Positions 16,775 through 26,396 of a stretch of DNA of 64,000 bases are shown in pieces. The stretch is taken from contig NZ_RHLG01000004.1 of assembly GCF_003712105.1 (NCBI RefSeq), positions 62,001-126,000 of the forward strand, read 5' to 3'. Position numbers and translations under genes: made by a program. Under the pieces are notes generated by a model. It saw nothing but the letters and a program-made list of their open reading frames with translations. It did not search any database and was not told the origin of the DNA. Each line of letters opens with the position of its first letter. Within the stretch, counting starts at the first letter, position 1. The DNA comes from Winogradskyella sp. (GTDB lineage Bacteria; Bacteroidota; Bacteroidia; Flavobacteriales; Flavobacteriaceae).

Positions 16775-17674
16775 TTGGAGAACATCCTTACCATAAATAA
16801 CCTAACTAAAAAGTTCGGTTATCTGACAGCAGTTAAAGATTTAAGCTTTACAATTCAAAAAGGAAATGTTTACGGTATTTTAGGGCCAAACGGAAGTGGT
16901 AAATCTACTACACTTGGTGTTGTACTTAATGTAGTTAATAAAACCGAGGGCGACTTTCATTGGTTCGATGGTAGTATAAACACGCATGAAGCCCTTAAGA
17001 AAGTTGGTGCTATAATTGAGCGCCCAAACTTTTATCCCTACATGACTGCTGCACAAAACTTAAAATTGGTCTGTAAAATAAAAGGTGTAGATACAGCAAA
17101 GATTAATGAAAAGCTAGAAGTAGTAGGCTTACTTGATCGTAAAGACAGTAAGTTTAGAACCTATTCTTTAGGAATGAAGCAGCGGTTAGCTATTGCCTCT
17201 GCTTTACTAAATGATCCAGAAATATTAATCTTAGATGAGCCAACTAATGGTCTTGATCCACAAGGAATTCATCAAATTAGAGAAATTATAAAAAACATTG
17301 CATCATCTGGCACAACTATATTACTGGCTTCACATTTATTGGATGAAGTAGAAAAAGTTTGTACTCATGTGGTGGTTTTAAGAAAAGGTGAGAAATTATA
17401 TTCTGGGCGTGTTGACGAAATGATTAGTAGTCACGGCTTCTTCGAATTAAAGACTGATAAAGAAGCAGAATTAAAAGCAATCTTAGAAGCAGATAAACAT
17501 TTTGACAGTATAAAAGTTGAAGGCGATTTAATCACCGCATTTTTAAATACACCAATGTCAGCATCAGATTTTAACCAGCTTATGTTTGACAAAGGCATTG
17601 TATTGTCGCATTTAGTAAAACGAAAAGAAAGCTTAGAAGAGCAATTTTTACAACTTACAGACAACTTAAACTAA
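16775..17674 (+). CDS. ABC transporter ATP-binding protein (ABC-2 / NatA-type)
   Basis: A 299-residue ATPase. Walker A is GPNGSGKST (37-45), the signature YSLGMKQRLAIA is near residue 135, Walker B ILILDEPTNGLDP near 155, and the switch His is in LLASHLLDEVEKVC. The C-terminal 80 residues form the extra domain found in multidrug or lantibiotic-immunity-type exporters (BcrA-like). Its likely partner is the permease at 17787, 112 bases downstream across a palindromic repeat. It has a TTG start at 16775; the frame is closed by a TAA just upstream and no ATG is close. Substrate unknown. Confidence 0.88.
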   Translation: MENILTINNLTKKFGYLTAVKDLSFTIQKGNVYGILGPNGSGKSTTLGVVLNVVNKTEGDFHWFDGSINTHEALKKVGAIIERPNFYPYMTAAQNLKLVCKIKGVDTAKINEKLEVVGLLDRKDSKFRTYSLGMKQRLAIASALLNDPEILILDEPTNGLDPQGIHQIREIIKNIASSGTTILLASHLLDEVEKVCTHVVVLRKGEKLYSGRVDEMISSHGFFELKTDKEAELKAILEADKHFDSIKVEGDLITAFLNTPMSASDFNQLMFDKGIVLSHLVKRKESLEEQFLQLTDNLN

Positions 17675-17694
17675 AGAAGCTTAATTATAAATGA

Positions 17695-17773
17695 TTTGGT
17701 CGCTGAGCGAAGTCGAAGTGCCAATAAAATAAAGATCAATTAATTGTGATTTCGACTTCGCTCAATCACCAAA
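17695..17773. repeat. Long imperfect palindrome of dispersed-repeat type (TGAGCGAAGTCGAA core)
   Basis: Arms TTTGGT-cgc-TGAGCGAAGTCGAA (17695-17717) and TTCGACTTCGCTCA-atc-ACCAAA (17751-17773) pair over 20 of 23 positions with a 33-base spacer. It lies between the ABC ATPase and permease genes. GC-richer TTCGACTTCGCTCA palindromes are, to my knowledge, frequent intergenic repeats in Flavobacteriaceae genomes, comparable to REP elements. It could fold as a large hairpin in the mRNA and change the ratio of the two gene products. A related but shorter stem is at 63807-63838. Confidence 0.75.
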
Positions 17774-17786
17774 CCAATCAAAAAAA

Positions 17787-18614
17787 ATGATACGACTCAT
17801 ACAACTCGAATTACAGAAACTTTGGCTTAACAGAACAAGTAAGGTTCTTATTTTCATAAGCTTTATATTACCATTTACAGTATTAGTATTATCCTCTATA
17901 AAAATCAACTTTTTTGGTTTTTTTACTCTAGAACTTGGAGAGCTAGGGATATTTAATTTCCCTATTATATGGCATATTACAACCTTTTGTGCATCCTACT
18001 TTAAGTTCTTTTTTGCTATTGTCGTAGTGAGTATGATTGGCAATGAGTATAGCAACAAAACATTAAAGCAAAACCTCATTGATGGATTAAGCAAGAAAGA
18101 ATTTATTCTGTCTAAGTTTTACACCATTGTTTTCTTCTCCTTAGCTGCAACACTTTTAATAGGTTTAGCTACATTTTGTATAGGTATGTACTATTCTAGC
18201 TATACTGAGGCTAGTATTGTATTTAGAGAAGTAGAATTCTTATTAGCATACTTTGTAAAACTCGTTGGTTTCTTTAGTCTGTGTTTATTTTTTGGGATGT
18301 TATTAAAACGTTCTGCATTTGCACTAGCATTCTTATTTGTACTTTATATAGTTGAATGGCTAGTATTTTGGGGAGCATATGAGATCTTTGATAGCGCAGA
18401 TAAAGCATTTGAGGTTAAAAACTTAATGCCTCTAGAATCCATGTATAAGCTTATCGACCAGCCATTTCAACGTGTCGTTATGACCAAATTTCCTGACAAG
18501 GCGGAACTTAGTTATGACTATGCGGTTCACTTTAGTGAAATAGCAATTGTATTAGGTTGGACAGCACTTTTTATCTTTTTGTCTTACCGATTATTAAAAA
18601 AGCGCGATTTGTAA
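17787..18614 (+). CDS. ABC-2 type transporter permease
   Basis: A 275-residue inner-membrane protein with six hydrophobic segments, at about 20-40, 60-80, 110-135, 145-175, 180-200 and 245-265. The first membrane helix follows a short basic cytosolic start (MIRLIQLELQKLWLNRTSK), usual for the ABC-2 permease family. MIGNEYSNKTLKQNLIDGLSKKEFILSK is the conserved cytosolic coupling stretch with an ExxxxT-like core. Together with the ATPase at 16775 it would make a homodimeric exporter. A -7 box for the next gene begins right at its stop codon. Confidence 0.85.
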   Translation: MIRLIQLELQKLWLNRTSKVLIFISFILPFTVLVLSSIKINFFGFFTLELGELGIFNFPIIWHITTFCASYFKFFFAIVVVSMIGNEYSNKTLKQNLIDGLSKKEFILSKFYTIVFFSLAATLLIGLATFCIGMYYSSYTEASIVFREVEFLLAYFVKLVGFFSLCLFFGMLLKRSAFALAFLFVLYIVEWLVFWGAYEIFDSADKAFEVKNLMPLESMYKLIDQPFQRVVMTKFPDKAELSYDYAVHFSEIAIVLGWTALFIFLSYRLLKKRDL

Positions 18615-18622
18615 TATATTTG
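18615..18622 (+). promoter_or_regulatory. -7 box before the first surface-protein gene
   Basis: TATATTTG is an exact TAnnTTTG match that begins at the base after the permease stop; the ATG is at 18642. No good -33 box is seen. Confidence 0.5.
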
Positions 18623-18641
18623 ATAGCTTTTGCTATTAAAT

Positions 18642-21600
18642 ATGAAAAAGATAGTTTTTTTACTATTTGTACTCTTAAGTTCTACGCACTTAATTGCACA
18701 ACAAGAAGCCTCTAATTGGTATTTTGGTGATAATGCTGGGATACGTTTTAATCAAGATGGTACAATCACAGCCCTTAGTGACGGTCAATTAGCTACAGAC
18801 GAAGGTTGTACCAGTATTTCTGATGGTAATGGTAACTTATTATTCTATACAGATGGTAGAACAGTTTACGACCGTAATAATAACCAAATGCCAAATGGTT
18901 TTGGTTTAGCTGGTGACTCTTCCAGTACGCAATCTGCACTTATTGTTCCAAAGCCTCAAGACCCCGACATTTATTATATATTTACTGTAGACACTACTTT
19001 TTTTGGAGATCCTGATGTTGGTTTTAACTACTCTGAAGTTGATATGACATTAAATGGAGGAAATGGTGATGTAATTCAAAAAAACATTAACTTACTTCAG
19101 GACAGTTCTGAAAAGCTTAGTGCTGTACTTAAAGACTGTCAAACTCAATCTATATGGGTAGTAACTTTGGCCAATGAATTTGGTACAACGGTACCACCAA
19201 ACACACCAGGATTTAATACGTTTCATGCTTTTGAAGTAACTACTACCGGTGTTAATACAACAGCAGTAACATCAGTTTTTCCAACACTAAATATTGGTGA
19301 TCAACGCGGCTATCTTAAGTTTTCTCCCAACGGAGAGCAAATTGCCTGCGCAAATTCTAATAGCGGATTATATCTATTTGATTTTGATACGGCTACAGGG
19401 TTAGTCTCAAGCTCAACAGCTCAACCTCTTCGATTAAATATCAATGCAACGAACAATGCGGTTTTTCCTTACGGTGTAGAATTTTCTCAAAGCGGTCAAT
19501 ACTTATATGTATCATCGTCCAATAACTTTTTCGCTAATAATCCGCCTGGAGCAAATGACAATCCTGTAAATCATTTTGCGTCTTTAGTGCAATTTGATAT
19601 CAGGGCAGCAAATATTCAAGCCAGCCAAGTGTTAATTGATCAGCGTAATTCTTACCGGTCTGCTTTGCAATTAGGTCCTGATGGCAAAATATATAGAACC
19701 ACAAGTACTTCGTATGCAAATGGGACACCATTTTTATCTGTGATTAATAATCCCGATGCTCAAGGACTTGCCAGTAATTATGTACACAATGCAATTCCAC
19801 TTGCAAACAACTCTAGACAAGGTTTACCACCATTTATCACTTCATTTTTTGTTGAAAATATTGATATTATTAATGACCCTGATATTACAAGTATTAATCT
19901 ACCGCTTTGCACCGCGGACACTTATACTCTAAACGCCGAAAATATTCCTGGCGCAACATATACGTGGTCATTAGATGGTGTGGTACAGCCAACACCACCA
20001 ATACCCTATGAATTTGAAGTAATTCAAAATGGGCTCTATGAAGTCTTAATAGAACTGAATAATGGCGACTGCGAAACTCAAGAAGGTGCGGCTCTTGTGG
20101 AATATTTTACATTCCCGGAAGCTTTTACACCCCAAGATATTGATGTATGTGATACAGATGGTATCAATGATGGCTTATCTCGTTTCGATGACTTTGATCA
20201 GCAGACTACTGCCATACTTGGCGCAGCGCAGGATCCATCAGATTATATAATTAGATATTATCGCTCTCTTAATGACGCTGATCTGGGAAGAGATGAAATT
20301 ACTTTCCCTTTTACCAATACTGTAAATAATGAAGAGATTTTTGTTCGTGTAGAAAATATAGACAATGGTAACTGCTTTATAACTGATGATACAACTACTG
20401 GGCAAACCATTAGTTTTTTCCTTAATGTCTTTGACACTCCCGAAATTATAAGATTTGATGATATTGATGAATGCGACATGGATGGTGATACAACAGATGG
20501 TATTATAAGTCTAGTTCTTTCAGATTTTAATGCAGATATACTCGGTGCCGACCAGTCAGCAGCAGATTTTGACATTTCGTATCATGCTACTCAAGCCGAT
20601 GCACTTTCAGGGAATAGCCCTTTACCAAACAACTACCAAACTACCGCTTTTAGTGATAATATATGGGTTAGAATGGAAAATGTTAATAATCCTAGTTGTG
20701 ATGCTGTACAAGGCATTTCAATTATTATTAATTTGACTCCTGAAATCGTTAATACAGGCATTTTTCAATGTGATGAAGATGGCACTCCTGATGGTAGAAC
20801 TATTTTTAATATCTCAGAACTGAACGATACCATCACTAATGCTAATCCCAATTTCACGGTTGATTATTACTTGAATATCACAGATGCTACAGCAGAAACT
20901 AATGCCATAGATGCTACAAACTATACCAATGTATCTTCTCCTCAGTTAATTACTGCGAGAGTTACTGATACCACAAGTGGTTGTTTTAGTTTTAGTACTG
21001 TCACTTTAGAAGTTAGTGCTACAGCGGCAAATGATGCATACATTGGCGTATGCGATACAGATGGAGATGAAGATGGCTTTACGCTTTTTGATTTGTCTCT
21101 GGCTGATGATCAAGTTTTAGATGGTCTTCCTGCAGGTCTTGACTTGGTTTATTATGAAACCTTAGATGATGCATTAGTGGAGCAAAATCCTCTACCTAAT
21201 GATTACACGAACGAAGTGGCATTTAATCAGACCATTTTTGTCAGAGTAGAAAACGATAATAATTGTTATGGTATCAATGAAGTAGCGCTTGAGGTATTAA
21301 CATTACCTAATGTAGAAACTGAGTTTGAAACCCTATACTGCCTTAATGATTTCCCTGAACCAATTATCATCAATGGTGGTGTTTTTGATGCGGTTCCTAA
21401 TAACTTTTATTATGAATGGTCTACTGGTGAAACAACCATTGAGATTGAAGTTAACGAACCTGGCATATATACTGTAATTGTTAGAAACGTTGCTGGTTGC
21501 TCCAAAGAGCGCACAGTAACTGTTACTGCTTCAAATATTGCAACTATTACTGATATTCAGGTTACCGATGCTACCGAAAATAATACCATAACTGTATTGG

Positions 21601-22016
21601 TTACTGGTGAAGGCGATTATGAATTTGCGCTTGATGACCCCAATGGATTTTATCAAGACAGTAATGTCTTCAACAATGTATTACCAGGTATTTATTCAGT
21701 ATTTGTAAGAGATAAAAATGGTTGTGGCATTACAGAAGAGATGGTATCTGTAGTAGGCTTCCCTAAATTCTTTACACCAAATGGTGACAACCAAAACGAT
21801 TTCTGGCAAGTAAAAGGTATATCATCGCAATTTCAGCCAAATACTGTAATCTATATTTTTGACAAATACGGCAAACTTGTAAGTGAAATTAATCCCTTGG
21901 GCTCGGGCTGGGATGGCACATACAATGGCAATCCTTTACCAAGTAGTGATTACTGGTTTTCTGTAACACTACAAGATGGAAGACAATTTTCTAGCCACTT
22001 TGCTTTAAAACGATAA
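18642..22016 (+). CDS. Large secreted surface protein, propeller plus repeats, T9SS type B sorting domain
   Basis: A 1124-residue exported protein. It has a signal peptide (MKKIVFLLFVLLSSTHLIAQ) and then, to about residue 395, a beta-propeller-like region (SNWYFGDNAGIRF, YLKFSPNGEQIACAN, YGVEFSQSGQYLYVSSS). Next are an Ig-like stretch and four repeats of about 90 residues beginning CD-x-DG-(n)-F-D/N-x-L and ending FVRVEN-x-x-x-C (about 495-885). A WSTGE Ig-like unit and the gliding-motility-type C-terminal domain follow (FPKFFTPNGDNQNDFW ... GWDGTYNGN ... FALKR), the signal for type IX secretion. ATG 18642 gives a perfect signal peptide; the TTG at 18630 is rejected. From 21057 on, the DNA is almost identical to the next gene. 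The propeller suggests ligand binding or adhesion; the function is not known. Confidence 0.88.
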   Translation: MKKIVFLLFVLLSSTHLIAQQEASNWYFGDNAGIRFNQDGTITALSDGQLATDEGCTSISDGNGNLLFYTDGRTVYDRNNNQMPNGFGLAGDSSSTQSALIVPKPQDPDIYYIFTVDTTFFGDPDVGFNYSEVDMTLNGGNGDVIQKNINLLQDSSEKLSAVLKDCQTQSIWVVTLANEFGTTVPPNTPGFNTFHAFEVTTTGVNTTAVTSVFPTLNIGDQRGYLKFSPNGEQIACANSNSGLYLFDFDTATGLVSSSTAQPLRLNINATNNAVFPYGVEFSQSGQYLYVSSSNNFFANNPPGANDNPVNHFASLVQFDIRAANIQASQVLIDQRNSYRSALQLGPDGKIYRTTSTSYANGTPFLSVINNPDAQGLASNYVHNAIPLANNSRQGLPPFITSFFVENIDIINDPDITSINLPLCTADTYTLNAENIPGATYTWSLDGVVQPTPPIPYEFEVIQNGLYEVLIELNNGDCETQEGAALVEYFTFPEAFTPQDIDVCDTDGINDGLSRFDDFDQQTTAILGAAQDPSDYIIRYYRSLNDADLGRDEITFPFTNTVNNEEIFVRVENIDNGNCFITDDTTTGQTISFFLNVFDTPEIIRFDDIDECDMDGDTTDGIISLVLSDFNADILGADQSAADFDISYHATQADALSGNSPLPNNYQTTAFSDNIWVRMENVNNPSCDAVQGISIIINLTPEIVNTGIFQCDEDGTPDGRTIFNISELNDTITNANPNFTVDYYLNITDATAETNAIDATNYTNVSSPQLITARVTDTTSGCFSFSTVTLEVSATAANDAYIGVCDTDGDEDGFTLFDLSLADDQVLDGLPAGLDLVYYETLDDALVEQNPLPNDYTNEVAFNQTIFVRVENDNNCYGINEVALEVLTLPNVETEFETLYCLNDFPEPIIINGGVFDAVPNNFYYEWSTGETTIEIEVNEPGIYTVIVRNVAGCSKERTVTVTASNIATITDIQVTDATENNTITVLVTGEGDYEFALDDPNGFYQDSNVFNNVLPGIYSVFVRDKNGCGITEEMVSVVGFPKFFTPNGDNQNDFWQVKGISSQFQPNTVIYIFDKYGKLVSEINPLGSGWDGTYNGNPLPSSDYWFSVTLQDGRQFSSHFALKR
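21057..22016 (+). repeat. Direct repeat copy 1 (960 bp, about 99% identical to 23488-24447)
   Basis: From ACAGATGGAGATGAAG to the stop codon this stretch aligns without a gap to 23488-24447, with a constant offset of 2431 bases. By eye I count about eight base differences, giving only three residue changes (Y/F, V/L, N/D). It encodes the last ~90-residue repeat, the WSTGE unit and the whole T9SS sorting domain. Identity starts abruptly and ends inside the stop codon (TAA here, TAG in copy 2). Confidence 0.9.
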
Positions 22017-22017
22017 A

Positions 22018-24447
22018 ATGAAAACAACTTACAGTTATGCACTGGCATTGGTGTTTGTAGCTTTCATTAATACTATTGGGTATTCACAACAAGATTGTAT
22101 CGAATCAATTGTTGTTTGCGGAAATTCGAGTTTTGATTTAGATGTTAATGGCATTGGTATACAAGAAGTGTCTGGTTTAAATGCATGTTCAAGTCAAGAA
22201 AATAATAGCATATGGTTAGAGGTCAATATTGAAACCACTGGAACTTTAGCATTTACACTTACTCCTAGCAGTACTGCTATTACTGAAGACTATGATTTTT
22301 TTATTTTTGGACCCAATGCAACATGCAATAATTTAGGCCAAGCAATAAGATGTTCCACAACAAATCCTGCAGCTGCAGGTCAAGGTAATAATTTAACAGG
22401 TCTAAGTACAGCTTCTACCGATACAAGCGAAGGACCAGGCGCAAATGGAGATAGTTTCGTAAGTGCTATAAATGCTTTGGCTGGTGAAAGCTATTTTATA
22501 GTTATAGATAGACCAATCGGTGAAAGTCCTTTTAATTTAGAATGGACAGGTACTGCAACTTTTCCTAGTAACCCCATTAACCCTATTCCTCAAAATTTAT
22601 TATCCGCAAGCCTATGCGATAATATTCCTCCTTTTGATGATGGCATTTCAGAGTTTAATTTAACAGATTTACAAAATGACATTATCAATGGCCAACCCAA
22701 TGTTCAAGTGAGCTTTCACAATTCTGAGAGTGATGCAAACATTAATAATAATCCACTCGGCAGTATCTTTAACAGCAGCTCAGCCAATCAAACAATTTAT
22801 GCTAGAATTGAAAACTCAGGTACTGGTTGTTTTATCATAAACTCTATTGAATTAGAAACTCTTCAAAGTCCTTCATTTAATCAACCAACTCAATTTGGAG
22901 TATGTGATAATGATGATGACGGTGACAACACTAATGGCATTACTGAGTTTGATTTTAATGTCAAAACTGCCGAAATTACTGCAGGAATTACTGGGAATTA
23001 CAATGTATCCTATTATTTAAGCCTTAATGATGCTGAAAATAATACGTCTTCACTTCCTTTTATTTATACAAATCAAGCGCCTACGCCAACTACTATATTT
23101 GTTAGAATTGAAGACTTAGATTCTAATTGTATTGGATTCACTGATTTTCAAATTCTTGTCAATGAAATACCTGAAGCTAATAATGTAACCTTAGTGCAAT
23201 GCGACGAATTTGGAGCACAAGATGGAATTTCTATTTTTAATCTTAATGAATTTTATGACGAGGTCACAGGTAACACGCCAGATCGGTTTTTATCGTTTTT
23301 TTCTAACTTAAACGATGCTCAATTAGACAATAATAGCATTGACCCAATTGGGTATCAAAATTCAAGCCCGTTAGAAACACTTGTCGTTAAAGTAACCAAC
23401 AGTTCTACTCAATGTGCTAATTATGCCGAAATCACTCTTGACATAAGTTTTACTAATGCCAATGATGCAATTATAAGTGTATGTGACACAGATGGAGATG
23501 AAGATGGCTTTACGCTTTTTGATTTGTCTTTGGCTGATGATCAAGTTTTAGATGGACTTCCTGCAGGTCTTGACTTGGTTTATTATGAAACCTTAGATGA
23601 TGCATTAGTGGAGCAAAATCCTCTACCTAATGATTACACGAACGAAGTGGCATTTAATCAGACCATTTTTGTCAGAGTAGAAAACGATAATAATTGTTTT
23701 GGTATCAATGAATTAGCGCTTGAAGTATTAACATTACCTAATGTAGAAACTGAGTTTGAAACCCTATACTGCCTTAATGATTTCCCTGAACCAATTATCA
23801 TCGATGGTGGTGTTTTTGATGCGGTTCCTAATAACTTTTATTATGAATGGTCTACTGGTGAAACAACCATTGAGATTGAAGTTAACGAACCTGGCATATA
23901 TACTGTAATTGTTAGAAACGTTGCTGGTTGCTCCAAAGAGCGCACAGTAACTGTTACTGCTTCAAATATTGCAACTATTACTGATATTCAGGTTACCGAT
24001 GCTACCGAAAATAATACCATAACTGTATTGGTTACTGGTGAAGGCGATTATGAATTTGCGCTTGATGACCCCAATGGATTTTATCAAGACAGTAATGTCT
24101 TCAACAATGTATTACCAGGTATTTATTCAGTATTTGTAAGAGATAAAAATGGTTGTGGCATTACAGAAGAGATGGTATCTGTAGTAGGCTTCCCTAAATT
24201 CTTTACACCAAATGGTGACAACCAAAACGATTTCTGGCAAGTAAAAGGCATATCATCGCAATTTCAGCCAAATACTGTAATCTATATTTTTGACAAATAC
24301 GGCAAACTTGTAAGTGAAATTAATCCCTTGGGCTCGGGCTGGGATGGCACATACAATGGCAATCCTTTACCAAGTAGTGATTACTGGTTTTCTGTAACAC
24401 TACAAGATGGAAGACAATTTTCTAGCCACTTTGCTTTAAAACGATAG
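22018..24447 (+). CDS. Large secreted surface protein with T9SS type B sorting domain
   Basis: An 809-residue exported protein beginning one base after the previous stop. It has a signal peptide (MKTTYSYALALVFVAFINTIGYSQ). Residues about 25-190 make a beta-sandwich-like domain that opens with CIESIVVCGNSSFDLDVNGIG and includes DYDFFIFGPNATCNNL, a form I have seen at the start of other flavobacterial sorting-domain proteins. Four ~90-residue CD-x-DG repeats (about 195-570) and then the WSTGE unit and type B sorting domain ending FALKR follow. The N-terminal 490 residues are unlike the previous protein, but the last 320 are almost the same. It probably shares the transcript of 18642-22016. Likely an adhesin or matrix component. 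Confidence 0.87.
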   Translation: MKTTYSYALALVFVAFINTIGYSQQDCIESIVVCGNSSFDLDVNGIGIQEVSGLNACSSQENNSIWLEVNIETTGTLAFTLTPSSTAITEDYDFFIFGPNATCNNLGQAIRCSTTNPAAAGQGNNLTGLSTASTDTSEGPGANGDSFVSAINALAGESYFIVIDRPIGESPFNLEWTGTATFPSNPINPIPQNLLSASLCDNIPPFDDGISEFNLTDLQNDIINGQPNVQVSFHNSESDANINNNPLGSIFNSSSANQTIYARIENSGTGCFIINSIELETLQSPSFNQPTQFGVCDNDDDGDNTNGITEFDFNVKTAEITAGITGNYNVSYYLSLNDAENNTSSLPFIYTNQAPTPTTIFVRIEDLDSNCIGFTDFQILVNEIPEANNVTLVQCDEFGAQDGISIFNLNEFYDEVTGNTPDRFLSFFSNLNDAQLDNNSIDPIGYQNSSPLETLVVKVTNSSTQCANYAEITLDISFTNANDAIISVCDTDGDEDGFTLFDLSLADDQVLDGLPAGLDLVYYETLDDALVEQNPLPNDYTNEVAFNQTIFVRVENDNNCFGINELALEVLTLPNVETEFETLYCLNDFPEPIIIDGGVFDAVPNNFYYEWSTGETTIEIEVNEPGIYTVIVRNVAGCSKERTVTVTASNIATITDIQVTDATENNTITVLVTGEGDYEFALDDPNGFYQDSNVFNNVLPGIYSVFVRDKNGCGITEEMVSVVGFPKFFTPNGDNQNDFWQVKGISSQFQPNTVIYIFDKYGKLVSEINPLGSGWDGTYNGNPLPSSDYWFSVTLQDGRQFSSHFALKR
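23488..24447 (+). repeat. Direct repeat copy 2 (960 bp, about 99% identical to 21057-22016)
   Basis: Second copy of the shared 3' end. It is gap-free against copy 1. Most of the few differences are synonymous and cluster in the first 320 bases; the last 640 bases differ at one position only (GGT/GGC). That gradient suggests gene conversion that has been most thorough toward the 3' end. Confidence 0.9.
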
Positions 24448-24506
24448 GCATAAATCCCTATATTTAATATGTCAATCGATTTCAAATCTAGTAAACCTAT
24501 CTGTTT

Positions 24507-26285
24507 TTGAATTTTAAATCAATCATAAAAATTTGTCTTTTTGTATGCGGATTATCTTCGTATGCACAAGACATTTCATTATTTGAGCAATTCAATGGGA
24601 GATATGATTATATAGCAATTGGTAATACACTCAATATCAATGAGAATGGAGCCTTCGCAACTTGTGATATTTTAACAAGCTCTTCTGCTGAATTAACACT
24701 TGATCCTAGTCAGAATATTATTGCAGCCTTTTTGTACTGGGCTGGTTCAGGTGATGGTGATTTTAATATTACACTAAATGGAAATGATATCGTTGCAGAA
24801 CGGACTTTTAGTGACGAGTTAGATGGAGGCCGTGTATTTTTTGCAGCGTTTGCAGATGTTACAGATATTATTTTAGAGGATGAAAATGCAACTTATACCG
24901 TTGCCGATTTTGATATTAGTTCTGTTATCGCAGACTATTGTCCTACAGGCACAAATTTTGGAGGTTGGGCAATTACTGTGATTTACGAAGACAGCTCACT
25001 TCCCTTAAACCAACTCAATGTTTATGATGGTTTGCAAAGTGTTCCAGAATCTTTAACCATTACATTAGATAATCTTAATGTACTTGATAATGATAATGCA
25101 AAAATTGGTTTCGTAGCTTGGGAAGGCGACCGTTCATTAGCGGTGAACGAACAACTTACAATAAACGGCAATTTAATAGGAAATCCACCTTTAAACCCAT
25201 CAAATAATGCCTTTAACGGGACAAATAGTTTTACAGGGTCTACAGAATTATATAATATGGATATTGATGTTTACAATATTCAAGATAATATTTCTATTGG
25301 TGATACAAGCGCCACCATAAGTCTTACATCTGGGCAAGATTTTGTAATGATTAACAACATTATTACCGTACTAAATAGCCAACTTCCTGATGCTACAATT
25401 GTCATTGAGGATATCATTTTAGAATGTGATAGCAGAGATATCGTAGTTAATTACACCATAAGTAATGTAAATAGTACAGGTGTATTGCCAGAAAATACAC
25501 CTATTGCATTTTATGCTGATGGTGTTTTAGTTGGGCAATCGCAAACGGTAACAGACATTCCAATTGGTGGTTCAGAATCTGGTAGTACAGTTTTAAGTAT
25601 TCCTATTGAAGTCGCAGATATATTCAATTTGAGAATCATGGTAGACGATGATGGTTTGGGCAACGGAATTGTTACTGAAACGAATGAATTGAATAATGAA
25701 ACTTCTGAATCCGTAGGGCTCCTGATAATTCCAGAACCAACTGTACTTCCAAGTTTATTAGAGTGCAATCTGGGATTTGAAAAAGCAGAGTTTAATCTCC
25801 TTCAGGCAATCGATGGACTTGCTGAATTTGAGAATGCAAGTTTTCAATTTTACACAAATCTTGAAGATTTAAGAGACGAAGTTAATCCTATCGCTACACC
25901 AGACACTTATATAAATGATTCTAATCCTCAAACTATTTACATAAGGCTAGAGAATACTATCTGTTATGTAATTTTTCAATTTAATCTTGAAATCGAGAAT
26001 TGTCCTCCTACAATACCAGAAGGTTTTTCTCCCAGTGGAGATAGCATAAATGACTGGTTTAATATACAAGGGCTATACAATATTTTTATTTTACATGAGT
26101 TAAAGATTTATAATCGTTTAGGTACTCTAATCTTTGAAGGGAATAATGATAAACCTTGGGATGGAATCACAAATAGAGGTTTAAATTCTGGCAAATTAGT
26201 ACCCGTTGGAACCTATTATTATATACTAAATCTTAACGATTCTGACTACGAACCTGTTGTTGGTTGGGTCTATGTAAATTATTAA
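24507..26285 (+). CDS. Secreted protein with variant type B sorting domain
   Basis: A 592-residue exported protein. The only fitting start is TTG at 24507, giving the signal peptide NFKSIIKICLFVCGLSSYAQ. Residues about 25-290 form a beta-rich domain (GRYDYIAIGNTLNINENG, AAFLYWAGSGDGDF, GWAITVIYED), seen in secreted flavobacterial proteins. About 300-400 resembles a CARDB-type Ig domain (IVVNYTISNVNSTGVLPENTPIAFYADG). One diverged repeat-like unit follows (NPIATPDTYINDSNPQTIYIRLEN). The C-terminus has PEGFSPSGDSINDWF and PWDGITNRG, the type B sorting motif, but ends in VGWVYVNY instead of FALKR. It carries none of the DNA identity shared by its two upstream neighbours. Confidence 0.82.
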   Translation: MNFKSIIKICLFVCGLSSYAQDISLFEQFNGRYDYIAIGNTLNINENGAFATCDILTSSSAELTLDPSQNIIAAFLYWAGSGDGDFNITLNGNDIVAERTFSDELDGGRVFFAAFADVTDIILEDENATYTVADFDISSVIADYCPTGTNFGGWAITVIYEDSSLPLNQLNVYDGLQSVPESLTITLDNLNVLDNDNAKIGFVAWEGDRSLAVNEQLTINGNLIGNPPLNPSNNAFNGTNSFTGSTELYNMDIDVYNIQDNISIGDTSATISLTSGQDFVMINNIITVLNSQLPDATIVIEDIILECDSRDIVVNYTISNVNSTGVLPENTPIAFYADGVLVGQSQTVTDIPIGGSESGSTVLSIPIEVADIFNLRIMVDDDGLGNGIVTETNELNNETSESVGLLIIPEPTVLPSLLECNLGFEKAEFNLLQAIDGLAEFENASFQFYTNLEDLRDEVNPIATPDTYINDSNPQTIYIRLENTICYVIFQFNLEIENCPPTIPEGFSPSGDSINDWFNIQGLYNIFILHELKIYNRLGTLIFEGNNDKPWDGITNRGLNSGKLVPVGTYYYILNLNDSDYEPVVGWVYVNY

Positions 26286-26308
26286 ATAACTGCATTTCAT
26301 CGATATTT

Positions 26309-26339
26309 TTTGCATTTAATCTAATTTTTACTATTTTTG
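26309..26339 (+). promoter_or_regulatory. Promoter of the 1612-residue repeat protein
   Basis: TTTG (26309-26312), exactly 19 bases, then TATTTTTG (26332-26339): a textbook Bacteroidota promoter. The ATG is 58 bases downstream, leaving a leader of about 50 nt. Confidence 0.8.
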
Positions 26340-26396
26340 AAGCTGTAAATGCCTGAGTGCATGTTTTATATATAAATACAGTATTTAATTATTTAG

